From an uncultured Burkholderiaceae bacterium (GTDB lineage Bacteria > Pseudomonadota > Gammaproteobacteria > Burkholderiales > Burkholderiaceae_C): DNA of 7,350 bases. The stretch is taken from NCBI GenBank assembly GCA_938022295.1, contig CALIDR010000159.1, forward strand, positions 1-7,350, in the 5' to 3' direction. Below the pieces are notes generated by a model, which searched no databases, was not told where the DNA came from, and saw only the letters and a list, made by a program, of their open reading frames with translations. Numbering within the stretch: the stretch's first letter is position 1; each line of letters opens with the position of its first letter. A program made the position numbers and the translations under genes. This document shows, piece after piece, positions 1 to 4,801 of the stretch.

Positions 1-306
1 CGCGTGGATCACGACGACGCCGGCGACGATCAGCGCGAGCCCGGCGATCGCCGGCGCGTCGAGCCGCTGCCCGAACACCCTCCAGCCGATCAGCGTGATC
101 AGCGCCACCCCGACGCCGGACCAGATCGCATAGGCGATCGCCACCGGGATGACCTTCAGCGCCAGCGACAGGGAGTAGAACGCGATGCCGTAGCCGGCGA
201 CCACGACGAGCGACGGTAGCGGCCGCGTGAAGCCCTCGGCGGCCTTCAGTGCCGAGGTGCCGACCACTTCGGCGACGATGGCAATCGCGAGGTACAGGTA
301 GGACAT
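1..306 (-). CDS. SMR-family small multidrug resistance transporter (EmrE/QacE type), partial
   Basis: Members of this family are inner-membrane proton-coupled exporters of cationic drugs that work as dimers of four-helix subunits. Reading leftwards from ATG at 306, 102 residues are visible before the window edge; EmrE has 110, so only the last few residues and the stop are missing. Conserved points line up with EmrE: the proton/substrate glutamate at E13 in AEVVGTSALK (EmrE E14), Y3, Y59 and W62 in AYAIWSGVG, and the fourth-helix glycines G89 and G96. Four hydrophobic stretches are visible. No good Shine-Dalgarno precedes the ATG, but the homology starts exactly there. The family is certain. 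The substrate is not: SMR proteins also include guanidinium exporters, and sequence by eye does not separate them. Confidence 0.93.
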   Translation of the reverse strand, partial: MSYLYLAIAIVAEVVGTSALKAAEGFTRPLPSLVVVAGYGIAFYSLSLALKVIPVAIAYAIWSGVGVALITLIGWRVFGQRLDAPAIAGLALIVAGVVVIHA

Positions 307-641
307 CGAAGGCGTGGTCGCAGCAGGTCTCGCGGGCCCCGGCCGGGCGTCGGCTCGCCTCACCCGGGCGGTGCGGGGCGGCGCCGCACGCAGCCCCCGC
401 GCCGGCGGCCTGCCCGCAGCCGGCAGCCTCGGCCTCGGGACCGTATTGGACACCGACCGGCACGCGCATCGGCGCCGCGTCTGCGGCACGCCCGCGACCG
501 CCGGGGGCTTGGCAGGCAGGGGCCGCACGCCGGGCGGCGGGCTGCCGGCGCGGCGTGCCTGCGGCCCGCGCACGCTGGTACCCTGATGCGGTCCCACGCA
601 TCGGGCCGGTCCGCCCGGTCGTGCGGGCGGGGAGCAGGTCG
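307..641. other. Intergenic region without a convincing gene
   Basis: This stretch separates the leftward SMR gene from the rightward DUF2087 unit, so it should hold both promoters. Open frames cross it on the plus strand, but they are arginine, alanine and proline rich, match nothing I recognise and run into the SMR gene antisense; I treat them as GC-bias artefacts. It contains several inverted repeats: GTGCGG/CCGCAC (371-376 with 384-389), an imperfect long hairpin at about 519-570 (GGGCCGC and ACGCC pairing with GGCGT and GCGGCCC), GATGCG/CGCATC (585-590 with 597-602) and CCGCCCG/CGGGCGG (611-617 with 624-630). None is followed by a T run. Confidence 0.6.
555..584 (+). promoter_or_regulatory. 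Weak candidate sigma-70 promoter for the DUF2087 unit
   Basis: TACCCT at 579-584 keeps the T, A and final T of a -10 hexamer, and GTGCCT at 555-560 sits 18 bp upstream as a poor -35 (3 of 6). Start of transcription would fall near 591, about 50 bases before the small ORF at 642. The GATGCG/CGCATC inverted repeat (585-602) spans the predicted start. This is a position-plausible guess only. Confidence 0.25.
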
Positions 642-698
642 ATGACGACGACTGCCGTTCGGGGCGGCGCGGCGCCGGCCGCGCGAGGCGCCCCATGA
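642..698 (+). CDS. Possible 18-residue leader peptide coupled to the DUF2087 gene
   Basis: ATG at 642 is preceded by GGAG at 631-634 with a 7-base spacer, a good ribosome binding site. The frame encodes MTTTAVRGGAAPAARGAP and stops with the TGA of an ATGA overlap, whose ATG (695) starts the DUF2087 gene. The peptide has no recognisable domain. The arrangement fits translational coupling or a regulatory upstream ORF. An alternative is that this SD is chance and only the ATG at 695, with its own GAGG at 685-688, is used. Confidence 0.3.
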   Translation: MTTTAVRGGAAPAARGAP

Positions 699-1183
699 CC
701 GCGAGCGGATCTTCGCCGGCGGCCCTCGGCCCGGTGCTGGCCGCGCTGGTGGTCAAGGAGCAGGTGCGCCTCGGCGGCCTGCCGCCGGCGCTGCTCGACC
801 TCGCGCTCGGCGTCGTCTGGGCGGGGTTGCCGGCCGACGGGCCGCTCAGCGAAGCGGCCGTCAACGCGGCGCTGCGGGCCCAACTGGCCGGCAGCGCCGC
901 CTTCCTTGCCACCGACCACGTCGAGCTGCGCCGCTGGCTGGTGGATGCCGGCTGGCTCGCGCGCGACGGTTTCGGTCGCGAATACCGCCGCGTCCCGGCG
1001 GCCGCGCTGCCGCCCGGCCGGCAGCCGGTCGGCGCGGCGCTCGGCGGCGTCGACGTCGCGGCCTGGTGCGCGGCCGAGCGCGCGCGCCGGGCGGCCGCCC
1101 GCCAGCGGCGGCGCGAAGCGTGGCAGGCACGGCAGGCGGCGGCACCGCCGGACACGCCACCGGACGCGCCCGCCAGCCGCTGA
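695..1183 (+). CDS. DUF2087 domain protein
   Basis: The 162-residue product carries a DUF2087 signature at about residues 50-100: LSEAAVNAAL, then DHVELRRWLVDAGWL, then ARDGFGREYRRV. This follows the family pattern of an E-x-x-V-N stretch, LRR-x-LVD, and R-D-x-x-G-x-x-Y. DUF2087 occurs alone or at the end of ArsR-like regulators, and its role is not established; a nucleic-acid-binding winged-helix-like fold is possible but unproven. After about residue 120 the protein becomes a highly basic helical tail rich in R, A and Q, then a proline-rich end. The start at 695 has GAGG at 685-688 (6-base spacer) and is the first ATG after an in-frame stop at 584-586. No partner gene explains its function; an SDR gene follows after a 108-base gap. 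Confidence 0.82.
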   Translation: MTASGSSPAALGPVLAALVVKEQVRLGGLPPALLDLALGVVWAGLPADGPLSEAAVNAALRAQLAGSAAFLATDHVELRRWLVDAGWLARDGFGREYRRVPAAALPPGRQPVGAALGGVDVAAWCAAERARRAAARQRRREAWQARQAAAPPDTPPDAPASR

Positions 1184-1241
1184 GGCATGCCGCGCCGGTG
1201 CCGAACCGGGCTTCGCCTCCCGAGGGGCACGACCGGCGCGC

Positions 1242-1265
1242 CCGCCGGCAGGGACCTGCCGGCGG
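1242..1265. repeat. Perfect 11-bp inverted repeat with 2-base centre
   Basis: CCGCCGGCAGG at 1242-1252 is followed by GA and then its exact reverse complement CCTGCCGGCGG at 1255-1265. It lies between the DUF2087 stop and the SDR start and overlaps the predicted -35 of the SDR promoter. It could be an operator for a dimeric regulator or a transcript hairpin ending the upstream gene. There is no T run after it, so a classical intrinsic terminator is not supported. Confidence 0.6.
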
Positions 1266-1284
1266 CGTCGCGGTCCCGTATCCT
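1256..1284 (+). promoter_or_regulatory. Candidate near-leaderless promoter of the SDR gene
   Basis: TATCCT at 1279-1284 is a reasonable -10, and CTGCCG at 1256-1261 is a weak -35 (3 of 6) with the ideal 17-bp spacing. Only 7 bases separate the -10 from ATG 1292, so transcription would begin at or next to the start codon. This agrees with the lack of any Shine-Dalgarno before that ATG. Confidence 0.45.
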
Positions 1285-1291
1285 CGGCGCG

Positions 1292-2113
1292 ATGAACCGG
1301 CTGCTCGGCAAGACCGCCCTCGTCACCGGCGCCGCGCGCGGCATCGGCGAGGCGATCGCGCGCGCGTTCGTCGGCGAGGGCGCGTTCGTCGTCCTGACCG
1401 ACATCGACGACGCGCTCGGCCAGGCCGTCGCCGAAGGCCTCGGCCCAGCGGCGGTCTACCGTCGCCTCGACGTGCGCGACGAGGCGCAGTGGGAGGAGGC
1501 GACCGCCGCGGTGCTGGCCGAGCGCGGCGGCCTGCACGTGGTCGTGAACAACGCCGGCATCACCGGCTTCGACCAGGGCGTCGTGCCGCAGGACCCGGAA
1601 CACGCGTCGCTCGAAGAGTGGCAGCGCGTGCACCGCACCAACCTGGACGGCGTGTTCCTCGGCTGCAAGCACGCGATCCGCGCGATGCGGCGCAGCGGCG
1701 GGGCCGGATCGATCATCAACCTGTCGTCGCGCTCCGGGATGGTCGGCATCCCGGGCGCGGCGGCGTACGCCTCGTCCAAGGCCGCGGCGCGCAACCACAC
1801 GAAGACGGTGGCGCTGTACTGCGCCGAGCAGGGGCTCGCGATCCGCTGCAACTCGATCCACCCGGCGGCGATCCTGACGCCGATGTGGGAGCCGCTGCTC
1901 GGCAGCGGTCCCGAGCGCGAGGCGCGGCTGCGCGAGTTCGCCAGCGACTGCCCGCTGCGCAGCCTCGGCACGCCGCAGGAGGTGGCCGCCGTCGCGGTGC
2001 TGCTGGCCTCCGACGGGTACGCCTACATGACCGGCGCCGAGCTGAACCTCGACGGTGGCATCCTCGCCGGCTCGGTGGCGCCGCCGCAGGTGGCGGACGG
2101 CCCCGGTGGTTGA
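1292..2113 (+). CDS. Classical short-chain dehydrogenase/reductase (SDR), NAD-type
   Basis: The product has 273 residues, usual for a classical SDR: a single Rossmann domain that oxidises or reduces an alcohol/ketone pair in the cytoplasm. Visible motifs are the dinucleotide-binding TGAARGIG (12-19), an acidic residue D37 after the second strand that favours NAD(H) over NADP(H), D60-V61, NNAG (86-89), and the catalytic set N117, S146, Y159 and K163 (YASSK). The HPAAILTPM stretch (190-198) is the usual cofactor loop. A short insertion around residues 94-108 precedes helix 4. The open frame extends upstream to 1187, but homology begins at MNRLLGKTALVTG, so 1292 is chosen. The substrate cannot be read from the sequence; cyclic alcohol or steroid-type dehydrogenases are the nearest by feel. 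It overlaps the next gene by 8 bases, suggesting one transcript. Confidence 0.93.
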   Translation: MNRLLGKTALVTGAARGIGEAIARAFVGEGAFVVLTDIDDALGQAVAEGLGPAAVYRRLDVRDEAQWEEATAAVLAERGGLHVVVNNAGITGFDQGVVPQDPEHASLEEWQRVHRTNLDGVFLGCKHAIRAMRRSGGAGSIINLSSRSGMVGIPGAAAYASSKAAARNHTKTVALYCAEQGLAIRCNSIHPAAILTPMWEPLLGSGPEREARLREFASDCPLRSLGTPQEVAAVAVLLASDGYAYMTGAELNLDGGILAGSVAPPQVADGPGG

Positions 2114-3029
2114 CGCGCTGCGGCGCCGCCGGGCGGCCGCCGCTGGCATGCCCGCGCTGCTCGCCGCGGCGTTGGCCGGCTGCGCGTCGGTGCCGGCGGG
2201 CGACCCGCAGCTCGACGCGCGGCTGAAGACGTTCGCCGCCCCGCCGGGCGCGGCGGGCCTGTACGTCGTGCGCAGCGAGCCGGCGGCGCCGGCGGTGCGC
2301 ATGGACGTCGACGTCGACGGCGTACCGCTCGGCCGCACCGCGGCCGGCACCTACCTGTACCGCACGCTGGCGCCGGGTCGGCACACGGTCACCTCGTACG
2401 CCGAGAACACGGCCACGCTGGAGGTGGAGGTCGGCGCCGGCGAGCTCGCGTTCGTCGCCCAGGAGGCCACGCGGGGCCTGTGGCAGCCGCCCACCCGTGT
2501 GCGCCGGCTCGACGCCGACGCCGGCCGCGAGGCGGTGCGGGCCAGCCGCCTGGCGCTCAGCCTGGAGCCGATGCAGCGCATCGACGTGGCGCTGCAGGCG
2601 CAGGACCCACGGGACCCGCGCCTGGCCGGGCCGATGGCGTGCGAGGCGTCGAACCCGTTCGGCCGCTGGCCGTTCACGGCACCCGGGCTGGTGACGGTGG
2701 CCGTGGCGCGGGCGCCGTTGCAGATCACCTGCGCGGCGCCGGCCGGGGCCGTGGCGCGGGCGACGGTGCCGGGGCCGGAGACCGCCGCAGGGCACACCGG
2801 GTCGGCGGCGCGCGCCGGGACGGCGGCCGGCGCCGGCGTGGGCGTGGCGGTCGGCGTCGCCGCGGCACCGGTGGCGGGCCCGGCGTTGGCGGTGCTGCTC
2901 GGCCTCGGCGGCGCGATGCAGGGCCGCGAAGCCGCGGCGCTGCTCGACGCCGCGACGGTGGCCCGGCTGCCGACGTATCCGGGTTCGATCGTGGTGCAGG
3001 TGCCTCCGGCGACGGCCGCGCCCGACTGA
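2106..3029 (+). CDS. Lipoprotein with DUF2846-like domain
   Basis: A 307-residue outer-envelope lipoprotein. The chosen GTG start (2106) gives a basic n-region (R6-R9), an alanine/leucine core and a lipobox L23-A24-G25-C26; starting at ATG 2148 would leave no charged n-region, and GTG 2055 gives an overlong one. Residues about 43-150 resemble DUF2846: GLYVVRS, a DVDVDGVPLG strand, GTYLYRTLAPGRHTV and an ELAFVAQE strand, a small beta domain. A second region, about 175-215, has paired cysteines C179 and C209 in a C-x3-N-x-x-G-x-W pattern ending in PLQITC, seen in other surface lipoproteins and probably a disulfide. It is followed by a Gly/Ala-rich hydrophobic stretch. The start overlaps the SDR stop (GTGGTTGA), so it is probably translated from the same message. 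Cellular role unknown. Confidence 0.8.
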   Translation: MVDALRRRRAAAAGMPALLAAALAGCASVPAGDPQLDARLKTFAAPPGAAGLYVVRSEPAAPAVRMDVDVDGVPLGRTAAGTYLYRTLAPGRHTVTSYAENTATLEVEVGAGELAFVAQEATRGLWQPPTRVRRLDADAGREAVRASRLALSLEPMQRIDVALQAQDPRDPRLAGPMACEASNPFGRWPFTAPGLVTVAVARAPLQITCAAPAGAVARATVPGPETAAGHTGSAARAGTAAGAGVGVAVGVAAAPVAGPALAVLLGLGGAMQGREAAALLDAATVARLPTYPGSIVVQVPPATAAPD

Positions 3030-3036
3030 GCGGCAA

Positions 3037-3093
3037 GACGCCTCGCCGGCGTCGGCTCGGTGCATCGCCCCGCGGTACTCCGGGCGAGCGGGG
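3037..3093. terminator. Hairpins in the convergent gap, possible bidirectional terminator
   Basis: The 89-base gap between two converging genes holds GACGCC/GGCGTC (3037-3042 with 3048-3053, 5-base loop) and CCCCGC/GCGGGG (3068-3073 with 3088-3093). Position suits termination for both strands, but neither stem has a T run, so any intrinsic function is weakly supported. Confidence 0.3.
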
Positions 3094-3118
3094 TGGTTCC
3101 GCGCGCCGGCCAGGCGCT

Positions 3119-3772
3119 TCAGGGCGGCGGCGCGCCGCAGCCGGATCCCGGTGCGGCCGGTTCTGCCGCGGGGGCGGGTGCGGGAGCCGTCGAAGCGAGA
3201 GGTGCGACGGCTTCGGGCATCACCGGCGAGGCGGGCGGTGCCGATCCGTCCGGCGCGGGCATGCCGGGCGACGGCGCGGGCGGTGCCGCGACAGCCGCCG
3301 GCGGCACGGTGACGGCTGCGGGCACGGACGGCGCCGCCGCCGGCAGCGCGTGCGCGCGCCTGACGAACGCGTCGACGAGCGTGTCGGCCATCTTCGCGAA
3401 CAGCGGGCCGGCCAGACGGTTCGCGATCGAGCTGTCGAACTCGTACTGCAGCTCGAACTCGACCTTGCACGCCTCGGGCGTCAGCTCGCGCAGCCGCCAC
3501 TCGCCGTAGAAGCGGCGGAACGGCCCGCGCTCGAGGTGGATCGCCATGAACTCGGGCTTGCGCTTGGGGTTGCGCGTGCGCATCGTGAAGCGCAGCCCGC
3601 GGTAGTCGACGTGGATGTCGGCGGCGACGACGCTGTCGTCGCGCACGAGGATCGTCGCCCCGGCGCACCAGGGCAGGAACTGCGGGTAGTGCTCGGCGCC
3701 TTCGATGAGGTCGAACATCGTCGGCGCGGGCTGCATCACCAGCGCCGACTTGCGGACCTGCGTCGCGGCCAT
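3119..3772 (-). CDS. RatA/COQ10-family START domain protein with a Pro/Ala-rich C-terminal tail
   Basis: Residues 1-142 form a START/polyketide-cyclase-like fold of the RatA and Coq10 family: RKSALV, MFDLIEGAEHYPQFLPWC (19-36), YRGLRFTMRTRNP, a FYGEW strand and a C-terminal helix ADTLVDAFVRRA. In bacteria the family is annotated either as a ribosome-association toxin or as a ubiquinone-binding protein; the lipid-binding role is better supported for COQ10. Family members are usually about 145-150 residues; this one is 217 because of a roughly 75-residue low-complexity tail of alanine and proline ending in SGCGAPPP. ATG 3772 is chosen over the in-frame TTG at 3781 because family members begin close to the first strand. 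The usual neighbours (RatB-like, smpB) are absent. The gene begins 7 bases from the inverted-repeat block, which must therefore supply its translation leader. Confidence 0.9.
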   Translation of the reverse strand: MAATQVRKSALVMQPAPTMFDLIEGAEHYPQFLPWCAGATILVRDDSVVAADIHVDYRGLRFTMRTRNPKRKPEFMAIHLERGPFRRFYGEWRLRELTPEACKVEFELQYEFDSSIANRLAGPLFAKMADTLVDAFVRRAHALPAAAPSVPAAVTVPPAAVAAPPAPSPGMPAPDGSAPPASPVMPEAVAPLASTAPAPAPAAEPAAPGSGCGAPPP

Positions 3773-3779
3773 GGGGTTC

Positions 3780-3796
3780 AACCTAGATCCGGCAGT
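3780..3796 (+). repeat. Left arm of the terminal inverted repeat
   Basis: AACCTAGATCCGGCAGT; pairs perfectly with 4085-4101. Read on the minus strand it ends with CTAGGTT just before the RatA ATG. Confidence 0.85.
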
Positions 3797-3799
3797 TGG

Positions 3800-3830
3800 G
3801 CGCGCCCGAGCGGGCCGTCATCGGGCGCGC
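3800..3830. repeat. 10-bp perfect stem-loop inside the block
   Basis: GCGCGCCCGA (3800-3809) and TCGGGCGCGC (3821-3830) are exact reverse complements with an 11-base loop. First of the series of stems. Confidence 0.6.
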
Positions 3831-3849
3831 TGGCAAGGCGCGAACCGCA

Positions 3850-3869
3850 GCGATGGCGCGGGCCATCGC
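3850..3869. repeat. 8-bp perfect stem-loop inside the block
   Basis: GCGATGGC (3850-3857) and GCCATCGC (3862-3869) pair across a GCGG tetraloop. Confidence 0.6.
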
Positions 3870-3884
3870 GAGGGCGAGCCCGGA

Positions 3885-3911
3885 CGAGAACCGTCCAGTG
3901 GACGGTTCTCG
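3885..3911. repeat. 12-bp perfect stem-loop with AGT loop
   Basis: CGAGAACCGTCC (3885-3896) and GGACGGTTCTCG (3900-3911) pair perfectly around AGT. It is the strongest local palindrome in the window and sits near the middle of the inverted-repeat-bounded block. No T run follows on either strand, so it is not a standard intrinsic terminator. Confidence 0.85.
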
Positions 3912-3919
3912 CTTGGCGA

Positions 3920-3941
3920 GCGGGCGGGCGACCCCGCCCGC
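3920..3941. repeat. 9-bp perfect stem-loop inside the block
   Basis: GCGGGCGGG (3920-3928) and CCCGCCCGC (3933-3941) pair around a CGAC tetraloop, only 8 bases after the 12-bp stem. Confidence 0.6.
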
Positions 3942-3997
3942 CGCGGCCCGCAGGGCGCGCAACGCCGCCAGCGTGACCGAGGGCGGCTCGATCGGGT

Positions 3998-4037
3998 GCG
4001 CAGCGTCGTCACCCGAGAGGTGACCGTCCGCGTGCGC
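3998..4037. repeat. Imperfect two-part stem-loop inside the block
   Basis: GTCACC (4008-4013) and GGTGAC (4019-4024) form the inner stem around CGAGA. GCGCA (3998-4002) and TGCGC (4033-4037) can extend it with an internal loop. Confidence 0.45.
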
Positions 4038-4084
4038 GACAGCACCAGGCATGAGAGCAGGTTGCATGCGGAATCGAGCGGCCG

Positions 4085-4101
4085 ACTGCCGGATCTAGGT
4101 T
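4085..4101 (-). repeat. Right arm of the terminal inverted repeat
   Basis: On the minus strand this reads AACCTAGATCCGGCAGT, identical to the left arm. Its first A is the last base of the TGA stop of the crotonase gene, followed in frame by ACC and TAG, so a second stop lies inside the arm. Confidence 0.85.
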
Positions 4102-4778
4102 CAGTCGCCCGTGAAACGCGGCGCGCGCTTCTCCTTGAACGCGTGGATGCCTTGGCGGTAGTCGTGGCTGTCGTAGACGAGCCGGCGCAGGCCCTGCACG
4201 CGCTCGAAGTCCTGCGGCGACATCGGGTGCGCCCCGGCGAGGATGCGCAGCTGCTCCTTCATCACCGCGATGCTCAACGGCGCGTTGGCGGCGATGTCGG
4301 CCGCCAGCGCGAACGTGAACGCCTCGATGGCGGCGTTCAGGAAGGTCAGCATGCCGCCGATGTGGTACGGCACGCCCAGGCGCGCCGGCGTGATCGCGAA
4401 CGTCGCGCTCGGTGCGGCGACGACGAGGTCGCACGCGAGCGCGGTCTCGCACGCGCCGCCCCACACGCCGCCTTCGACCATCGCGAGCACTGGCGCCGGA
4501 AACTGCTCGATCGCGCGGATCAGCTCGCGCAGCGGGTCGTCCCAGCCGAACGGGTCGCGCCCGCCCACGGGCAGCTCGTCGACGTCGTGGCCGGCCGACC
4601 AGACCTTCGCGCCCGGGGCGGCGCGCAGGATCGCCACCCGCAGCCGCCGCTGGCGGAAGTCTTCCAGCGCGGCGATCGGTTCGTCGCCGGGGGCGCGGCC
4701 GAGCGCGTTGTGCCGCGCCGGGTGGTCGGGCGCGACGACGCCGATCGCGTCGCGGATCTCGCTGCGGGCAAGCGGCAT
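4101..4778 (-). CDS. Methylmalonyl-CoA decarboxylase-like crotonase with an internal in-frame deletion
   Basis: The product aligns by eye to E. coli ScpB/YgfG, which converts methylmalonyl-CoA to propionyl-CoA. Retained are SAGHDVDELPVGGRDP (61-76) with the active-site histidine H64, the oxyanion-hole segment EGGVWGGACE (102-111), GVPYH with Y138, and the C-terminal block KEQLRILAGAHPMSPQDFERVQGLRR through to the normal end KRAPRFTGD. The protein has 225 residues against 261: about 35 residues normally present between LTFLNA (144-149) and the IEAFTFALA helix (151-159) are absent without a frameshift. Near the N-terminus, positions usually hydrophobic are proline or glycine (VVAPDHP, RAPGDEP). 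ATG 4778 has AGGG five bases upstream, and the gap to the Bug gene is 23 bases. It may be a decaying gene or a shortened variant; the reading frame is intact. Confidence 0.82.
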   Translation of the reverse strand: MPLARSEIRDAIGVVAPDHPARHNALGRAPGDEPIAALEDFRQRRLRVAILRAAPGAKVWSAGHDVDELPVGGRDPFGWDDPLRELIRAIEQFPAPVLAMVEGGVWGGACETALACDLVVAAPSATFAITPARLGVPYHIGGMLTFLNAAIEAFTFALAADIAANAPLSIAVMKEQLRILAGAHPMSPQDFERVQGLRRLVYDSHDYRQGIHAFKEKRAPRFTGD

Positions 4779-4801
4779 CGGGGCCCTGCGGACGTGCGGC
4801 G

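Larger units (their letters stand above)
3780..4101. repeat. Hairpin-rich block bounded by 17-bp perfect terminal inverted repeats (MITE-like or structured RNA)
   Basis: AACCTAGATCCGGCAGT at 3780-3796 recurs exactly in reverse complement at 4085-4101; with mismatches the match extends to 3778-3799 and 4082-4103. The arms are less GC-rich than the surroundings, so chance is unlikely. They enclose at least five strong stem-loops. The block fills almost the whole gap between the crotonase stop, whose last codon touches the right arm, and the RatA start. No transposase and no clear flanking target duplication are visible. A TA or CTAG target inside the arms (CTAG at both ends) would suit an IS630-type miniature element, but AACC outside the TA is also mirrored. 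Alternatives are a long structured intercistronic RNA or a dispersed repeat family. Confidence 0.7.

Noticed and set aside
1187..1291. Upstream extension of the SDR frame by 35 codons
   Set aside because: The extension is basic and unlike any SDR N-terminus. It would run through the palindrome and promoter, and the Rossmann fold begins immediately after ATG 1292.
1716..3668. 650-codon open frame on the minus strand
   Set aside because: It is antisense to the SDR and lipoprotein genes and out of frame with RatA. Its composition is almost entirely R, A, G, P and H; such frames stay open because of the GC-rich third positions of the true genes.
3773..3781. TTG start for RatA three codons upstream
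   Set aside because: The ATG at 3772 gives the usual short N-terminus, and the TTG lies inside the inverted-repeat arm without a better ribosome binding site.
3885..3941. Intrinsic terminator
   Set aside because: The stems are strong, but neither strand has a T run after them, so classical Rho-independent termination is not supported.
3780..4101. Complete insertion sequence or CRISPR array
   Set aside because: There is no transposase frame, no flanking direct target duplication that I can defend, and no regularly spaced direct repeats with unique spacers.
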